NCBI GenBank assembly: GCA_902547535.1
Contig: CACCOB010000003.1
Span: forward strand, 186,001-250,000
Direction: 5' to 3'
DNA from: an uncultured Pelagibacteraceae bacterium
GTDB taxonomy: Bacteria; Pseudomonadota; Alphaproteobacteria; Pelagibacterales; Pelagibacteraceae
DNA: 64,000 bases
Position 1 is the first letter of the stretch, and every line of letters begins with the position of its first letter. Position numbers and translations under genes: made by a program. The notes beneath the pieces are model-generated. The model was not told where the DNA came from and did not search any database. It was given only the letters and a program-made list of their open reading frames with translations. This document shows positions 1-9,370 of this stretch, piece after piece.

Positions 1-423
1 TTCAAAAGCATCAATTATATTTGTATCCTCTTTCTTTGTTATTTTTTCTTGTTTAAGTTGTTGAAGTCTATTTTTATAATTATCTTTAAAATTTTTGGAA
101 ATTCCTTTCAGCATCTCTGAGCCAAGTAATTCATATCTTACTTTTTCAGCTAGATGGTAGAGCGTTCTGCACGAGGGATTTTGTGGATTATTTTTATCTA
201 ATAATTCTCTATTTGAAAATCTTCTTTTTAAAGCCTCAGAATCTGTTTCAGCTCTTAGTTTTTTAAATTGATTTTTATCGCTAATATTGTCAATTTCCCC
301 AATATTATAAACTTTTTCTTCATTTTTTTTATTTTTAACAACTTTATAGTCATCTGAAATAACTTTGTAAGTTGATTGAAGGGCTTGTTTGAATTTTTCT
401 TTAATACTATCTTCTTTATTCAT
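1..423 (-). CDS. cobT: CobT-like protein (cobaltochelatase CobT family), N-terminal part, truncated by window edge
   Basis: Manual translation of the minus strand from ATG at 423 ([28 protein letters not shown]...RRFSNRELLDKNNPQNPSCRTLYHLAEKVRYELLGSEMLKGI) resembles CobT; 1-nt overlap with the cobS stop. Confidence 0.8.
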   Translation of the reverse strand, partial: MNKEDSIKEKFKQALQSTYKVISDDYKVVKNKKNEEKVYNIGEIDNISDKNQFKKLRAETDSEALKRRFSNRELLDKNNPQNPSCRTLYHLAEKVRYELLGSEMLKGISKNFKDNYKNRLQQLKQEKITKKEDTNIIDAFE

Positions 424-1397
424 CAAATTTGAATATTTATCATTGATTCTGGCAGCTCATCCCCGAAACATCTTTGATAATATTCAGCAATAGTATTTTT
501 CTCAGCATCATCACATTTATTTAAAAATGTTACTCTGAATGCATATCCAATATCTTTGAAGATTTCGGAATTTTCTGCCCAATGTAAAACCGTTCTAGGA
601 CTCATTACTGTTGAAATATCTCCTGCTATAAACCCTTTCCTTGTAAGTGAAGCTACTTTTATCATATTTGAAACTTGTTCTTTACCTTTAGGATTATTTA
701 AATTTTTGTTCTTACCTAATATAATTTCCATTTCTTTATCTAAACTAAGATAGTTTAATGTAGATACAATATTCCATCTATCCATTTGCCCCTGGTTAAT
801 TTGTTGCGTTCCATGATATAATCCAGATGTATCACCTAAGCCCACAGTATTTGTGGTTGCGAAAAGCCTAAAAAATTTATTTTGTTTAATTACTTTGTTT
901 TTATCTAATAGAGTAAAGTTACCTTCTGACTCAAGCACTCTCTGAATAACGAACATTACATCTGGTCTTCCAGCATCATATTCATCAAAAACTAAGGCTA
1001 CAGGATTTTGAATTGACCAAGGTAGTATTCCTTCTTTAAATTCAGTTACCTGTTTACCATCTTTGATTACGATTGAATCTTTACCTATTAAGTCAATCCT
1101 ACTAACATGACTATCGAGATTAATTCTTATGCATGGCCAATTTAGCCTTGCAGCAATTTGTTCGATGTGAGTTGATTTTCCAGTTCCATGGTATCCTTGA
1201 ATTAAAACTCTTTTGTTAAAAGAAAATCCCGACAAAATAGCCAATGTTGTATCTTTATCGAACTTATAAGTCTTATCGATTTCTGGGACGTACTCGCTTG
1301 ATTTTGAAAATGCATCAACTTCCATGTCGCTTTCGATACCAAAAGTTTGCTTAATAGATAACTTAATGTCAGGGGTATGATTAATATTTGGTGTCAA
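423..1397 (-). CDS. cobS: CobS-like AAA+ ATPase (MoxR/cobaltochelatase CobS family)
   Basis: Walker [11 protein letters not shown], Walker [43 protein letters not shown]. Confidence 0.9.
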   Translation of the reverse strand: MTPNINHTPDIKLSIKQTFGIESDMEVDAFSKSSEYVPEIDKTYKFDKDTTLAILSGFSFNKRVLIQGYHGTGKSTHIEQIAARLNWPCIRINLDSHVSRIDLIGKDSIVIKDGKQVTEFKEGILPWSIQNPVALVFDEYDAGRPDVMFVIQRVLESEGNFTLLDKNKVIKQNKFFRLFATTNTVGLGDTSGLYHGTQQINQGQMDRWNIVSTLNYLSLDKEMEIILGKNKNLNNPKGKEQVSNMIKVASLTRKGFIAGDISTVMSPRTVLHWAENSEIFKDIGYAFRVTFLNKCDDAEKNTIAEYYQRCFGDELPESMINIQI

Positions 1398-1914
1398 TTT
1401 TATCCTTATATGTATTTTTTAATTGAGTGTAAGCCAAAGTTATTACTTTGAGCTTGTCTTCAAATTTTTTATTTCCAGAATTCATATCAGGGTGAAATTT
1501 TTTGACAAGCTTTTTAAATTTTTCTTGAACTTTTTCCCATTTTAATCCTACACTAATCCCTAATATATCAAAGGCTTTTATATCATTGTTATTAAATTTA
1601 AATTTATTCATATTATTAAAATCATTATTAAATTTAAATTTATCCATCTCATCTTTCAAAGCAGTACTCCAAAGGACTTTGAAGAAATTATCAGATGAGC
1701 TAAAACTTTGTGTTGGTTTGTGCCAGGTCATATCAGACCTTAAAAAATCAACTATTTGTTGATCACTCATACCTGTAAAATAATTCCAACTTTTATTAAA
1801 TTCTTTAACATGGTTTAAACATAATAATCTATAATTTTTGCTGTTATCCCTTTCTTTAGGTGCTTTAAAAAGACCCTCTTCTGAACAATTATTCCAATCG
1901 CAAATATTTTTCAT
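1381..1914 (-). CDS. J-domain (DnaJ-like) protein
   Basis: C-terminal J domain with HPD ([31 protein letters not shown]); N-terminal Cys-containing alphaproteobacterial-type domain. Confidence 0.85.
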   Translation of the reverse strand: MKNICDWNNCSEEGLFKAPKERDNSKNYRLLCLNHVKEFNKSWNYFTGMSDQQIVDFLRSDMTWHKPTQSFSSSDNFFKVLWSTALKDEMDKFKFNNDFNNMNKFKFNNNDIKAFDILGISVGLKWEKVQEKFKKLVKKFHPDMNSGNKKFEDKLKVITLAYTQLKNTYKDKIDTKY

Positions 1915-1934
1915 GATATATAATACTTTATACT

Positions 1935-2195
1935 ATGAATATTAATCAACTTATTGAAACTGTAGAAAAAAAGATTTTGTCGCAGGATTGTATTTCAAAA
2001 GTTTATATAGAGGACAAGTCATTTCTGCACAAACATCACAAATCTAATGAAAATGGAAAATACCATATTGTTCTTTCGATTGAGTCTGAAGAGCTTAAGA
2101 AAAAAAGTAAGTTATACTCAACAAGATTTATTTATAAAATTTTAGATACTGAACTAAAATATTATATTCATTCATTGCAAATCAAATTACTTTAA
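1935..2195 (+). CDS. BolA family protein
   Basis: 86 aa, BolA-like fold pattern (KVYIEDKSFLHKHHKS...KYHIVLSIESEELKKKSKLYSTRFIYKIL). Confidence 0.8.
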   Translation: MNINQLIETVEKKILSQDCISKVYIEDKSFLHKHHKSNENGKYHIVLSIESEELKKKSKLYSTRFIYKILDTELKYYIHSLQIKLL

Positions 2196-3290
2196 ACTAC
2201 TAAAAATATATTTTTTTAAATTTGTAGGACTAATTTGAAAGTCAACTATTATTTTTCCAAAATCTTTTATTAAAATTAGATTAATGTTACTTGAATTATT
2301 TTTCTTATCGCTTCTCATATAATTCATAATTTTTGATACATGTTTCTTTTTAAACAATTTTTCAATTTTTGGTTTCATCTCAATTTTATTAATATGATTT
2401 AATATAATATTAAATTTTTGCTTTGATAAAAATCTTCTTTTAAAACTGAATTCTACTGCATTTTTAATACCTAAAATTACAGCTTCTCCATGATTTAATT
2501 TTTTAGAAAAACCTAAAGTAGACTCATAAGAATGAGCAAAGGTATGACCTAAATTTAATACCTTTCTGTAGTTTTTCTCGTTCTCATCTTTTTCTACAAC
2601 TCTTTTTTTTAAGTTACAGCTTTTAATTATAGATTTTTCAATGAAAGGTGATTTTAATTTTAAAATTTTTTTTAAATTTTTGTCTAAATAGAGAAAATTT
2701 TTAAAATTATCTATAATACTACTTTTTAATATTTCAGCATATCCACAAATAATTTCTCTTTCTGGCAAAGAAGCTAAAATATTCATATCAGAAACAACCA
2801 AATCAGGTTGATAAAAACTTCCAATCAAATTTTTTCCAAATTTATTATTTACACCTGTTTTACCTCCTATTGATGAATCCACCTGAGATAATAAAGTTGA
2901 GGGAATATTTACAAATTTCATGCCTCTTTTAAATGTACTAGATGCGAATCCAGCTATGTCTCCTATAATTCCTCCACCAAAAGAAATAATACAATCTTCT
3001 CTATTAAATCTGTTTTCAAATAAAACTGTATGAATTTTTTCAATTGTTCGGTAATTTTTATTTTTTTCTGAAGCTGTTATTTCTATTTTAAAAATTTTAT
3101 ATAATTTTAATTTTTTGTATAAAATTCTTTTAAACTTGTTAGGAATATTATTGTCAGTAACAATTAAACATTTGTCAAATTTTATACGATTAGCTTTTAA
3201 AATTTTATCAATTTTGCCTAGTAAATCTCTCCCGATAACAATGGAGTAGTTCTTAGTGCTTGTTTTAATTGAAATTTTATTTGTATTCAT
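2187..3290 (-). CDS. aroB: 3-dehydroquinate synthase
   Basis: DCIISFGGGIIGDIAGFASSTFKRGMKFVNIPSTLLSQVDSSIGGKTGVN; GHTFAHSYE; adjacent to aroK. Confidence 0.97.
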   Translation of the reverse strand: MNTNKISIKTSTKNYSIVIGRDLLGKIDKILKANRIKFDKCLIVTDNNIPNKFKRILYKKLKLYKIFKIEITASEKNKNYRTIEKIHTVLFENRFNREDCIISFGGGIIGDIAGFASSTFKRGMKFVNIPSTLLSQVDSSIGGKTGVNNKFGKNLIGSFYQPDLVVSDMNILASLPEREIICGYAEILKSSIIDNFKNFLYLDKNLKKILKLKSPFIEKSIIKSCNLKKRVVEKDENEKNYRKVLNLGHTFAHSYESTLGFSKKLNHGEAVILGIKNAVEFSFKRRFLSKQKFNIILNHINKIEMKPKIEKLFKKKHVSKIMNYMRSDKKNNSSNINLILIKDFGKIIVDFQISPTNLKKYIFSSLK

Positions 3291-3789
3291 AAATATCTAA
3301 TATTTTATTTATAATTTCACCTTTGTCTAATTTATCACAATTAATCCTGTGACTCGATAATCTATAAAATTTTGATCTTTCTTTTATTAAATTGTTAATT
3401 TGACCCTTAGTAAGATTTAATGCCAATGGTCTTTTCTTACTTTTGTATATCCTTTTTATTATTGTTTCATTTTTCCAATCTAGCCAAAAAGATAAACAAT
3501 TTTTTTTACACATTTTTCTGATTGTCGCATTTATAAAACCACCTCCACCTAGAGATATTACAGAATTTTCTGAACTAAGAAATTTTAAAGATATTTTTTC
3601 TTCAATTTTACGAAAATAATTCTCTCCATATTTAGTAAAAATTTCTGATATTTTAGAACCCTCATTTTCTTCAATTTTTTGATCAATATCAATAAATGTT
3701 AAGTTTAATTTTTTTGATAAAATTTTGCCAATTGATGATTTTCCAGATCCCATCATTCCAATTAATACAATATTTTTATTTGATTTCAT
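3277..3789 (-). CDS. aroK: shikimate kinase
   Basis: P-loop GMMGSGKSSIGK, FIDIDQKIEENEG, SLGGGGF. Confidence 0.96.
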   Translation of the reverse strand: MKSNKNIVLIGMMGSGKSSIGKILSKKLNLTFIDIDQKIEENEGSKISEIFTKYGENYFRKIEEKISLKFLSSENSVISLGGGGFINATIRKMCKKNCLSFWLDWKNETIIKRIYKSKKRPLALNLTKGQINNLIKERSKFYRLSSHRINCDKLDKGEIINKILDIYEYK

Positions 3790-3844
3790 GAGTTTCTATA
3801 TTGAAAAAACACAAATATGTCTTATTTTGAAATTATTAAATTAT

Positions 3845-4027
3845 ATGCAATTTACAAAAAATACAAGCAAAGACAGAATTTTTAGCTTAGGGACAATTTT
3901 AAAAATTATAATAGCTATTTTCATAATTGTATTTGGTATTATTGTGATTAATCAGATTAATTTGCCCGCGCCAGATAAACAAATTGAAAAAATTTTACCA
4001 AATGAAAATTTCAAAACAATTAAGTAA
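3845..4027 (+). CDS. small single-pass membrane protein, unknown function
   Basis: In-frame ATG at 3845 gives MQFTKNTSKDRIFSLGTILKIIIAIFIIVFGIIVINQINLPAPDKQ...; the upstream part of the ORF is antisense to aroK. Confidence 0.55.
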   Translation: MQFTKNTSKDRIFSLGTILKIIIAIFIIVFGIIVINQINLPAPDKQIEKILPNENFKTIK

Positions 4028-5738
4028 GTTTTTAATTTTTTTATCACTATTATTGTTTTTTAAATCTGCTCAGGCACAGGAAATTAAAGAAATCTGGTCA
4101 GAAATAGAAAAAAAAGAGATCACCAATACTCAACCAACAAATAATGCAGGCACATCTATTAATACAGACCAACTTGAAGGTGTTAAAGTTAAACTTTCTG
4201 ACGAGAATATAGTAGTAGATAAAAATTTAGACAATTCTAATATTTTGCTAGCTGGACTATTTGACCCTGACGACAATGATCTAAACCTTGACATGTGGTC
4301 AAAAACAGATGGAATAAAAATTAAAAAGTTACTGGAAAAAATACAATCTAAAAATTTATCAAGTTTCTCTGAAAGATTAATGGATGTAGCATTATTAACA
4401 AACTCATATATTCCAAGTCAAAATTTTTCATTACATGAATTCGAAAATTTCACTCTTGACCATCTAATTAAAAAAAAAGATTTTGATTTAGTTGAGGAGT
4501 TTATTCAAAAAAATTCATCAATAAAAGATAAAGAAAGACTCATAAAACACGTAGCTGATTATTATTTGTCATTAAACGAAATAGATAATTCATGTTCTGC
4601 TATTGATAGTTTAAGTTTAATAACTGATGAATACTTAACATATTTCAAAATTTATTGTTTAATTACTCAGAATAAAAAAGATGAGGCTCAGCTGTTATTT
4701 GATCTTAACTCTGAGTTAGACTCTTTGAATGACTTTTTTGTTGAAAAGTTTGAAGTGTTAATGGGATATGAAGATGACAATTTTATATTATCTGATGAAA
4801 ATGTTCTTTATTTTCACTTGTCTCACAAAACAGATGAGAAGTTTGTTTATTATCCATCTGTAGAGTCTGAGGAATTTATTTGGAAATATTTGTCAAAGTC
4901 GAATTTACTTAAAAATCTAAATGATTTCAATCTTAGTGACATTGATCAGGTAAAGTTTTTAGAGAAAGCAACGAGTGAAGGTATTTTTGATGAAAGAGAG
5001 CTGTTGAATTTATATAAAAAATTCCAATTTGAGATTGATGATCTTATAAATTATGAGAATGCATTAAAAAATTTAACAGATTATGAAGGAAGAGCTCTAA
5101 TGTATCAGAGATTTTTACTATCAGATAATCTTGAAAACAAACTTACATTATTATCAAAATTGAATAATTCCTTTGAAAATTCAAATTTTAAAAAATCTTT
5201 TGACGATGAACTGTCTAAGTTATTAAAAAAAATGGACAAAAAAGATATTCCTTTAAAGTTTTCTGACTTTTACCAAACAAATTTAATTACTGAAGAAAAC
5301 AGAAAAAATAAAATAAAGTTTAATAATGAAGTTTTTCATCAATCAAAAGTATTAAATTATTTTTTGAATAAGCAAAGCTTACCTAAAACACAAAAATTAA
5401 CTGACAATTTGTTGTCAAAGATGAAAAAAGATAAAAATTATTCTTTCAACTTTAAAGATGTTGTATTACTGCAATCATTGAGATCAGATGGAATTCAAAT
5501 AGATCAAATTGACGAACTTTCTCAGTATAAATCTGAATTAAATTCTGAAATTGAAAAAATGATAGAGAATAAGGAGTCGGGCATGATATTATTAAAATTA
5601 GTTGAAATTATTGGCGAAAAAGAATTGAATGAATTAAATAGTGAGTCGCTAAATTTTATAATTGAAATTATGAATAGAACAAAATTAATTAGCTTGAGAA
5701 ACGAACTATTGTTGGAAATTCTTCCATTAAAAGTTTAA
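4002..5738 (+). CDS. exported protein of unknown function, helix-rich (possible alpha-solenoid)
   Basis: Long ORF; ATG at 4002 starts a signal peptide MKISKQLSKFLIFLSLLLFFKSAQAQ; the ORF track begins at a TTG at 3984. Confidence 0.8.
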   Translation: MKISKQLSKFLIFLSLLLFFKSAQAQEIKEIWSEIEKKEITNTQPTNNAGTSINTDQLEGVKVKLSDENIVVDKNLDNSNILLAGLFDPDDNDLNLDMWSKTDGIKIKKLLEKIQSKNLSSFSERLMDVALLTNSYIPSQNFSLHEFENFTLDHLIKKKDFDLVEEFIQKNSSIKDKERLIKHVADYYLSLNEIDNSCSAIDSLSLITDEYLTYFKIYCLITQNKKDEAQLLFDLNSELDSLNDFFVEKFEVLMGYEDDNFILSDENVLYFHLSHKTDEKFVYYPSVESEEFIWKYLSKSNLLKNLNDFNLSDIDQVKFLEKATSEGIFDERELLNLYKKFQFEIDDLINYENALKNLTDYEGRALMYQRFLLSDNLENKLTLLSKLNNSFENSNFKKSFDDELSKLLKKMDKKDIPLKFSDFYQTNLITEENRKNKIKFNNEVFHQSKVLNYFLNKQSLPKTQKLTDNLLSKMKKDKNYSFNFKDVVLLQSLRSDGIQIDQIDELSQYKSELNSEIEKMIENKESGMILLKLVEIIGEKELNELNSESLNFIIEIMNRTKLISLRNELLLEILPLKV

Positions 5739-5754
5739 AGTACTTCAATCAGTC

Positions 5755-6276
5755 ATGACAATAAAAACTATTATAACGGAACCTAACGAGATTTTAAGAC
5801 AAGTTTCAAAACCAGTGCTAAAAGTTGGCAATGAGGAAAGAAAGCTGATGGATGACATGTTAGAAACAATGTATGCAGCTAATGGCATTGGTTTAGCAGC
5901 AATTCAAATTGGAATTCCAAAGAGAATTATCGTTATGGATATTTCAAAGGATGGGAATAAAAATCCACTATTTTTCGTAAATCCAATAATAAAAAATAAA
6001 GATAAAGAAAAAACAACATATGAAGAAGGATGTTTGTCTGTCCCTAATTATTTTGCCGAAGTTGATAGACCAAAATATTGCGAGGTAGAATATTTAGATT
6101 ATAGCGGAGAAAGTAAAATTTTTAAAGCTGATGGACTTCTCGCAACTTGTATACAACATGAAATGGATCATCTTGAGGGAATACTTTTCATAGATTATTT
6201 ATCTAAATTAAAAAAAACAATGATTGTCAAAAAATTATCAAAGAAAAAAAATAATCCCGATCGCATTATTGTTTAA
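5755..6276 (+). CDS. def: peptide deformylase
   Basis: GIGLAAIQIG, EGCLSVPN, QHEMDHLEGILFIDYLS motifs. Confidence 0.97.
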   Translation: MTIKTIITEPNEILRQVSKPVLKVGNEERKLMDDMLETMYAANGIGLAAIQIGIPKRIIVMDISKDGNKNPLFFVNPIIKNKDKEKTTYEEGCLSVPNYFAEVDRPKYCEVEYLDYSGESKIFKADGLLATCIQHEMDHLEGILFIDYLSKLKKTMIVKKLSKKKNNPDRIIV

Positions 6277-7196
6277 TGAGCAAAAAAATTGCTTTTATGG
6301 GTACACCCAGTATTTCGGGTCAAATATTGAAATCTTTGTATCAAAATGGTTTTGATATTGAAATTGTATACACCCAGCCACCTATTGCATCAAATAGAGG
6401 ACATAAATTAAATAAATCTCCTGTTCATATCATGGCTGAAATATTAAATATTCCAGTTAGAACTCCAGTAAAATTAGATAATCTTGAGGAAAAGAAATTT
6501 ATTAAAAATAAAAATATTGATTTAGGTATTGTTGTTGCATATGGCCAAATTTTAAAAAAAGATATCTTAGTATTGCCAAAATTTGGATGGATAAACATCC
6601 ATTATTCACTTCTACCAAAATTACGAGGTGCAGCTCCAATCCAAAGGGCCATTATGAATAATGAGAATTTAACAGGAATTTCAATTATGAAGATGGATGA
6701 GGGATTAGACACAGGTCCAGTTTGTAACCAATATCCAATAAACATATTAGATAATGAAAATAGTGAGGATTTGTCTAAAAGATTAAGTAATTTAGCTTCT
6801 GAAAAGATTTTAGAAAATATTGATAATATTTTTGAAAATAGAGCTTTATTCAAAGATCAAGATCATAGTCAATCATCATATGCAAAAAAAATCAAAAAAG
6901 AAGAGGGAAAAATAATTTGGCAAGAAAATAATAAAAAGATTATCGGAAAAATAAATGGTTTATATCCCAATCCAGGTGGATGGTTCGAGTTTCAAGGAGA
7001 AAGATATAAAATCCACAAAGCTGAATTATCAATTAACGCTGGAAAAGCAGGGTACGTATTGTCAGATAATTTAGAAATTGGTTGTGGTGAAAATTCTATT
7101 AAAATTATTGAAATTCAAAGACAAGGAAAAAAAGTCCAAAAAACTGGGGAGTTTTTGCTAGGTAGTCAAATTAAGAAGGGTACCAATTTGAATTAG
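6276..7196 (+). CDS. fmt: methionyl-tRNA formyltransferase
   Basis: INIHYSLLPKLRGAAPIQRAIMN; follows def. Confidence 0.97.
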   Translation: MSKKIAFMGTPSISGQILKSLYQNGFDIEIVYTQPPIASNRGHKLNKSPVHIMAEILNIPVRTPVKLDNLEEKKFIKNKNIDLGIVVAYGQILKKDILVLPKFGWINIHYSLLPKLRGAAPIQRAIMNNENLTGISIMKMDEGLDTGPVCNQYPINILDNENSEDLSKRLSNLASEKILENIDNIFENRALFKDQDHSQSSYAKKIKKEEGKIIWQENNKKIIGKINGLYPNPGGWFEFQGERYKIHKAELSINAGKAGYVLSDNLEIGCGENSIKIIEIQRQGKKVQKTGEFLLGSQIKKGTNLN

Positions 7197-7198
7197 AT

Positions 7199-7939
7199 AT
7201 GTTTCGTTATCAAATTTTAATTGAGTATGTCGGTAGCTCTTTTATAGGATGGCAAGTTCAAAAAAAAGGCAAAACCATTCAAGGCTTAATTCAAAAAAAG
7301 ATTTCAAAACTTCTAGATGAAAAAATAATTGTTACTGGTTCTGGAAGAACAGATGCTGGCGTTCATGCTATTGAACAATCTGCACATTTTGATTGTATGT
7401 ATGAAATCATAAATTTAAAAAAATTTTTAAATTCTATTAATTATTTTCTTAATAAAAACGAAATATCTATTTTGAAAATTAAAAAACAAAATTTAAATTT
7501 TCACGCACGCTTTTCAGCAAAAGAAAGAGTGTATAAGTATATTATTTATAATCAATCAACCAAGCCTATTATTCAAAACAATCGAGGATGGTTCGTTATA
7601 AAAAAACTTGATTTTGAAAGTATGAAAATTGGAGCAAAAAAATTAATTGGAACTCATGATTTTTCATCATTTAGAGCTTCGGGATGTAATGCAAAAAGTC
7701 CTATTAAATTAATGAAATTAGTAAAAATAAAAAAATTAAAAAATAAAATTGAATTTGAATTTAGATCACAATCATTTTTAAAACAGCAAGTAAGGTCGAT
7801 GGTAGGTTGTTTGAAATTTATCGGGGAAAAAAAATGGTCTATTAAAAAATTTGTGAATGTTATAAAGTCAAAGAATAGAAAATTATGTGCTCCTCCTGCA
7901 CCTGCTAAGGGATTATATTTAGTAAAAGTTAAATACTAA
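7199..7939 (+). CDS. truA: tRNA pseudouridine(38-40) synthase
   Basis: GSGRTDAGVHA motif; SFLKQQVRSMVG. Confidence 0.96.
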   Translation: MFRYQILIEYVGSSFIGWQVQKKGKTIQGLIQKKISKLLDEKIIVTGSGRTDAGVHAIEQSAHFDCMYEIINLKKFLNSINYFLNKNEISILKIKKQNLNFHARFSAKERVYKYIIYNQSTKPIIQNNRGWFVIKKLDFESMKIGAKKLIGTHDFSSFRASGCNAKSPIKLMKLVKIKKLKNKIEFEFRSQSFLKQQVRSMVGCLKFIGEKKWSIKKFVNVIKSKNRKLCAPPAPAKGLYLVKVKY

Positions 7940-8409
7940 TTTTTTTTACTACTCATCGCGAATTTTTTGTTAATTCTCCATCTAGACTCTGCTCTTACAA
8001 TATAGCCACAGCAATTTTTAGATTTACATTTACAAGGAAATTGCTTGTAATCTTTATCATAGCCAAAACCATAGTCACAAGTCAGTTCCTCACCTTTTTT
8101 TATATCTTTAATTGCTTTAACCCATATCTTAAGCCCTTTACCATCATAATCGCAATTATTTTCACAAGAATGATTTATTAGTCCGGCTGTATTCCATGGA
8201 AAGTCTCCATCAAGATCATATTTTTTATTTACAGTAAATAAATATATTGGTTTACTATTATCGTATTTATCGGACTCTTCTGTTTGTTTCTTTGTAATTA
8301 ATTTACCAATATAATCTATTATCTTCTCACCCTCTTTAATATCCCGTGTAGCGTAAAGTCCTTTACCCTTTTTATCTATATCTGACTTTTTAATTTTGTA
8401 TGGTTTCAT
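7936..8409 (-). CDS. SET-domain protein (putative protein lysine methyltransferase) with post-SET Cys cluster
   Basis: GKGLYATRDIKEGE, NHSCENNC, GEELTCDYGF, FPCKCKSKNCCGYI. Confidence 0.92.
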   Translation of the reverse strand: MKPYKIKKSDIDKKGKGLYATRDIKEGEKIIDYIGKLITKKQTEESDKYDNSKPIYLFTVNKKYDLDGDFPWNTAGLINHSCENNCDYDGKGLKIWVKAIKDIKKGEELTCDYGFGYDKDYKQFPCKCKSKNCCGYIVRAESRWRINKKFAMSSKKN

Positions 8410-8440
8410 ATTTATTTACTTATTATTTAGAAAAAATTTA

Positions 8441-9370
8441 TCAATTAAATTCTATTAATGCATCGACATGTCGTTTGGTACTGTTTTGTAGTGCGCTTAA
8501 ATCGTAACCACCTTCAAGAATTGAAACTACTCTTCCTTTACAAAGAGACCTGGAACACTCTAATGTTCTTTTAGTAATTTTGTAAAAATCTTCTGAACTT
8601 AGCATAAGTTGCGCCAAAGGATCATCAATATGTGCATCGAAACCTGCAGAAAACAATAGAAATTCTGGTTTAAATGTCTTTAATTTATTTAAAACGATTT
8701 CGTAGGCATTTAAATATTCTTCAGAGGTCGTCCCAGCTTTTAATGGAATATTTAACACATTATCAAAATTTCCCTTTTCTTTTTCTGACCCTGAACCTGG
8801 GTAGTATGGATATTGGTGAGTTGAAATATATAAAACTTTTTCGTTATCATAGAAAATATCTTGTGTTCCATTACCATGGTGAACATCGAAATCAATTATA
8901 GCAATTTTATTGTATTTATATTTTTCAATTAAATAATTAGCACCAACAGCTACATTATTATAAATACAAAATCCCATAGCTTTATCTTTTTCAGCATGAT
9001 GACCAGGTGGTCTGACAGCACAAAATGCATTATTAAATTCTTTATTTTCTACTCCATCTATTGCTGCAATTATTGAGCCTACAGCATCTTTTGTTGCATC
9101 TTTGCTTCCGGGAGAAATGATTGTATCTCCGTCTAAAAATACTAAACCTTTTTTAGGAAATGATTTTTCTACTTGATTAACATAATCTTCAGAATGAGTT
9201 TTATTGATAAGGGATAAATTAAATTTTGCTGGTTTTTTCCATATAAGATTTTTGTCATCTATTTTTTTAAAATTCTCAATTACTGCAGAAACCCTATCAA
9301 TCTTTTCTGGATGACCATCTCCAGTATCATGATTTTTATAGGTATCTGATGTTATAAGGCCAGTCTTCAC
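8441..9370 (-). CDS. histone deacetylase family protein (class II HDAC-like / acetylpolyamine amidohydrolase)
   Basis: VRPPGHHAEKDKAMGFCIYNNVAVGA, IDFDVHHGNGTQDIFY, YISTHQYPYYPGSG, LFSAGFDAHIDDPLA, ILEGGYD. Confidence 0.96.
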   Translation of the reverse strand: MKTGLITSDTYKNHDTGDGHPEKIDRVSAVIENFKKIDDKNLIWKKPAKFNLSLINKTHSEDYVNQVEKSFPKKGLVFLDGDTIISPGSKDATKDAVGSIIAAIDGVENKEFNNAFCAVRPPGHHAEKDKAMGFCIYNNVAVGANYLIEKYKYNKIAIIDFDVHHGNGTQDIFYDNEKVLYISTHQYPYYPGSGSEKEKGNFDNVLNIPLKAGTTSEEYLNAYEIVLNKLKTFKPEFLLFSAGFDAHIDDPLAQLMLSSEDFYKITKRTLECSRSLCKGRVVSILEGGYDLSALQNSTKRHVDALIEFN

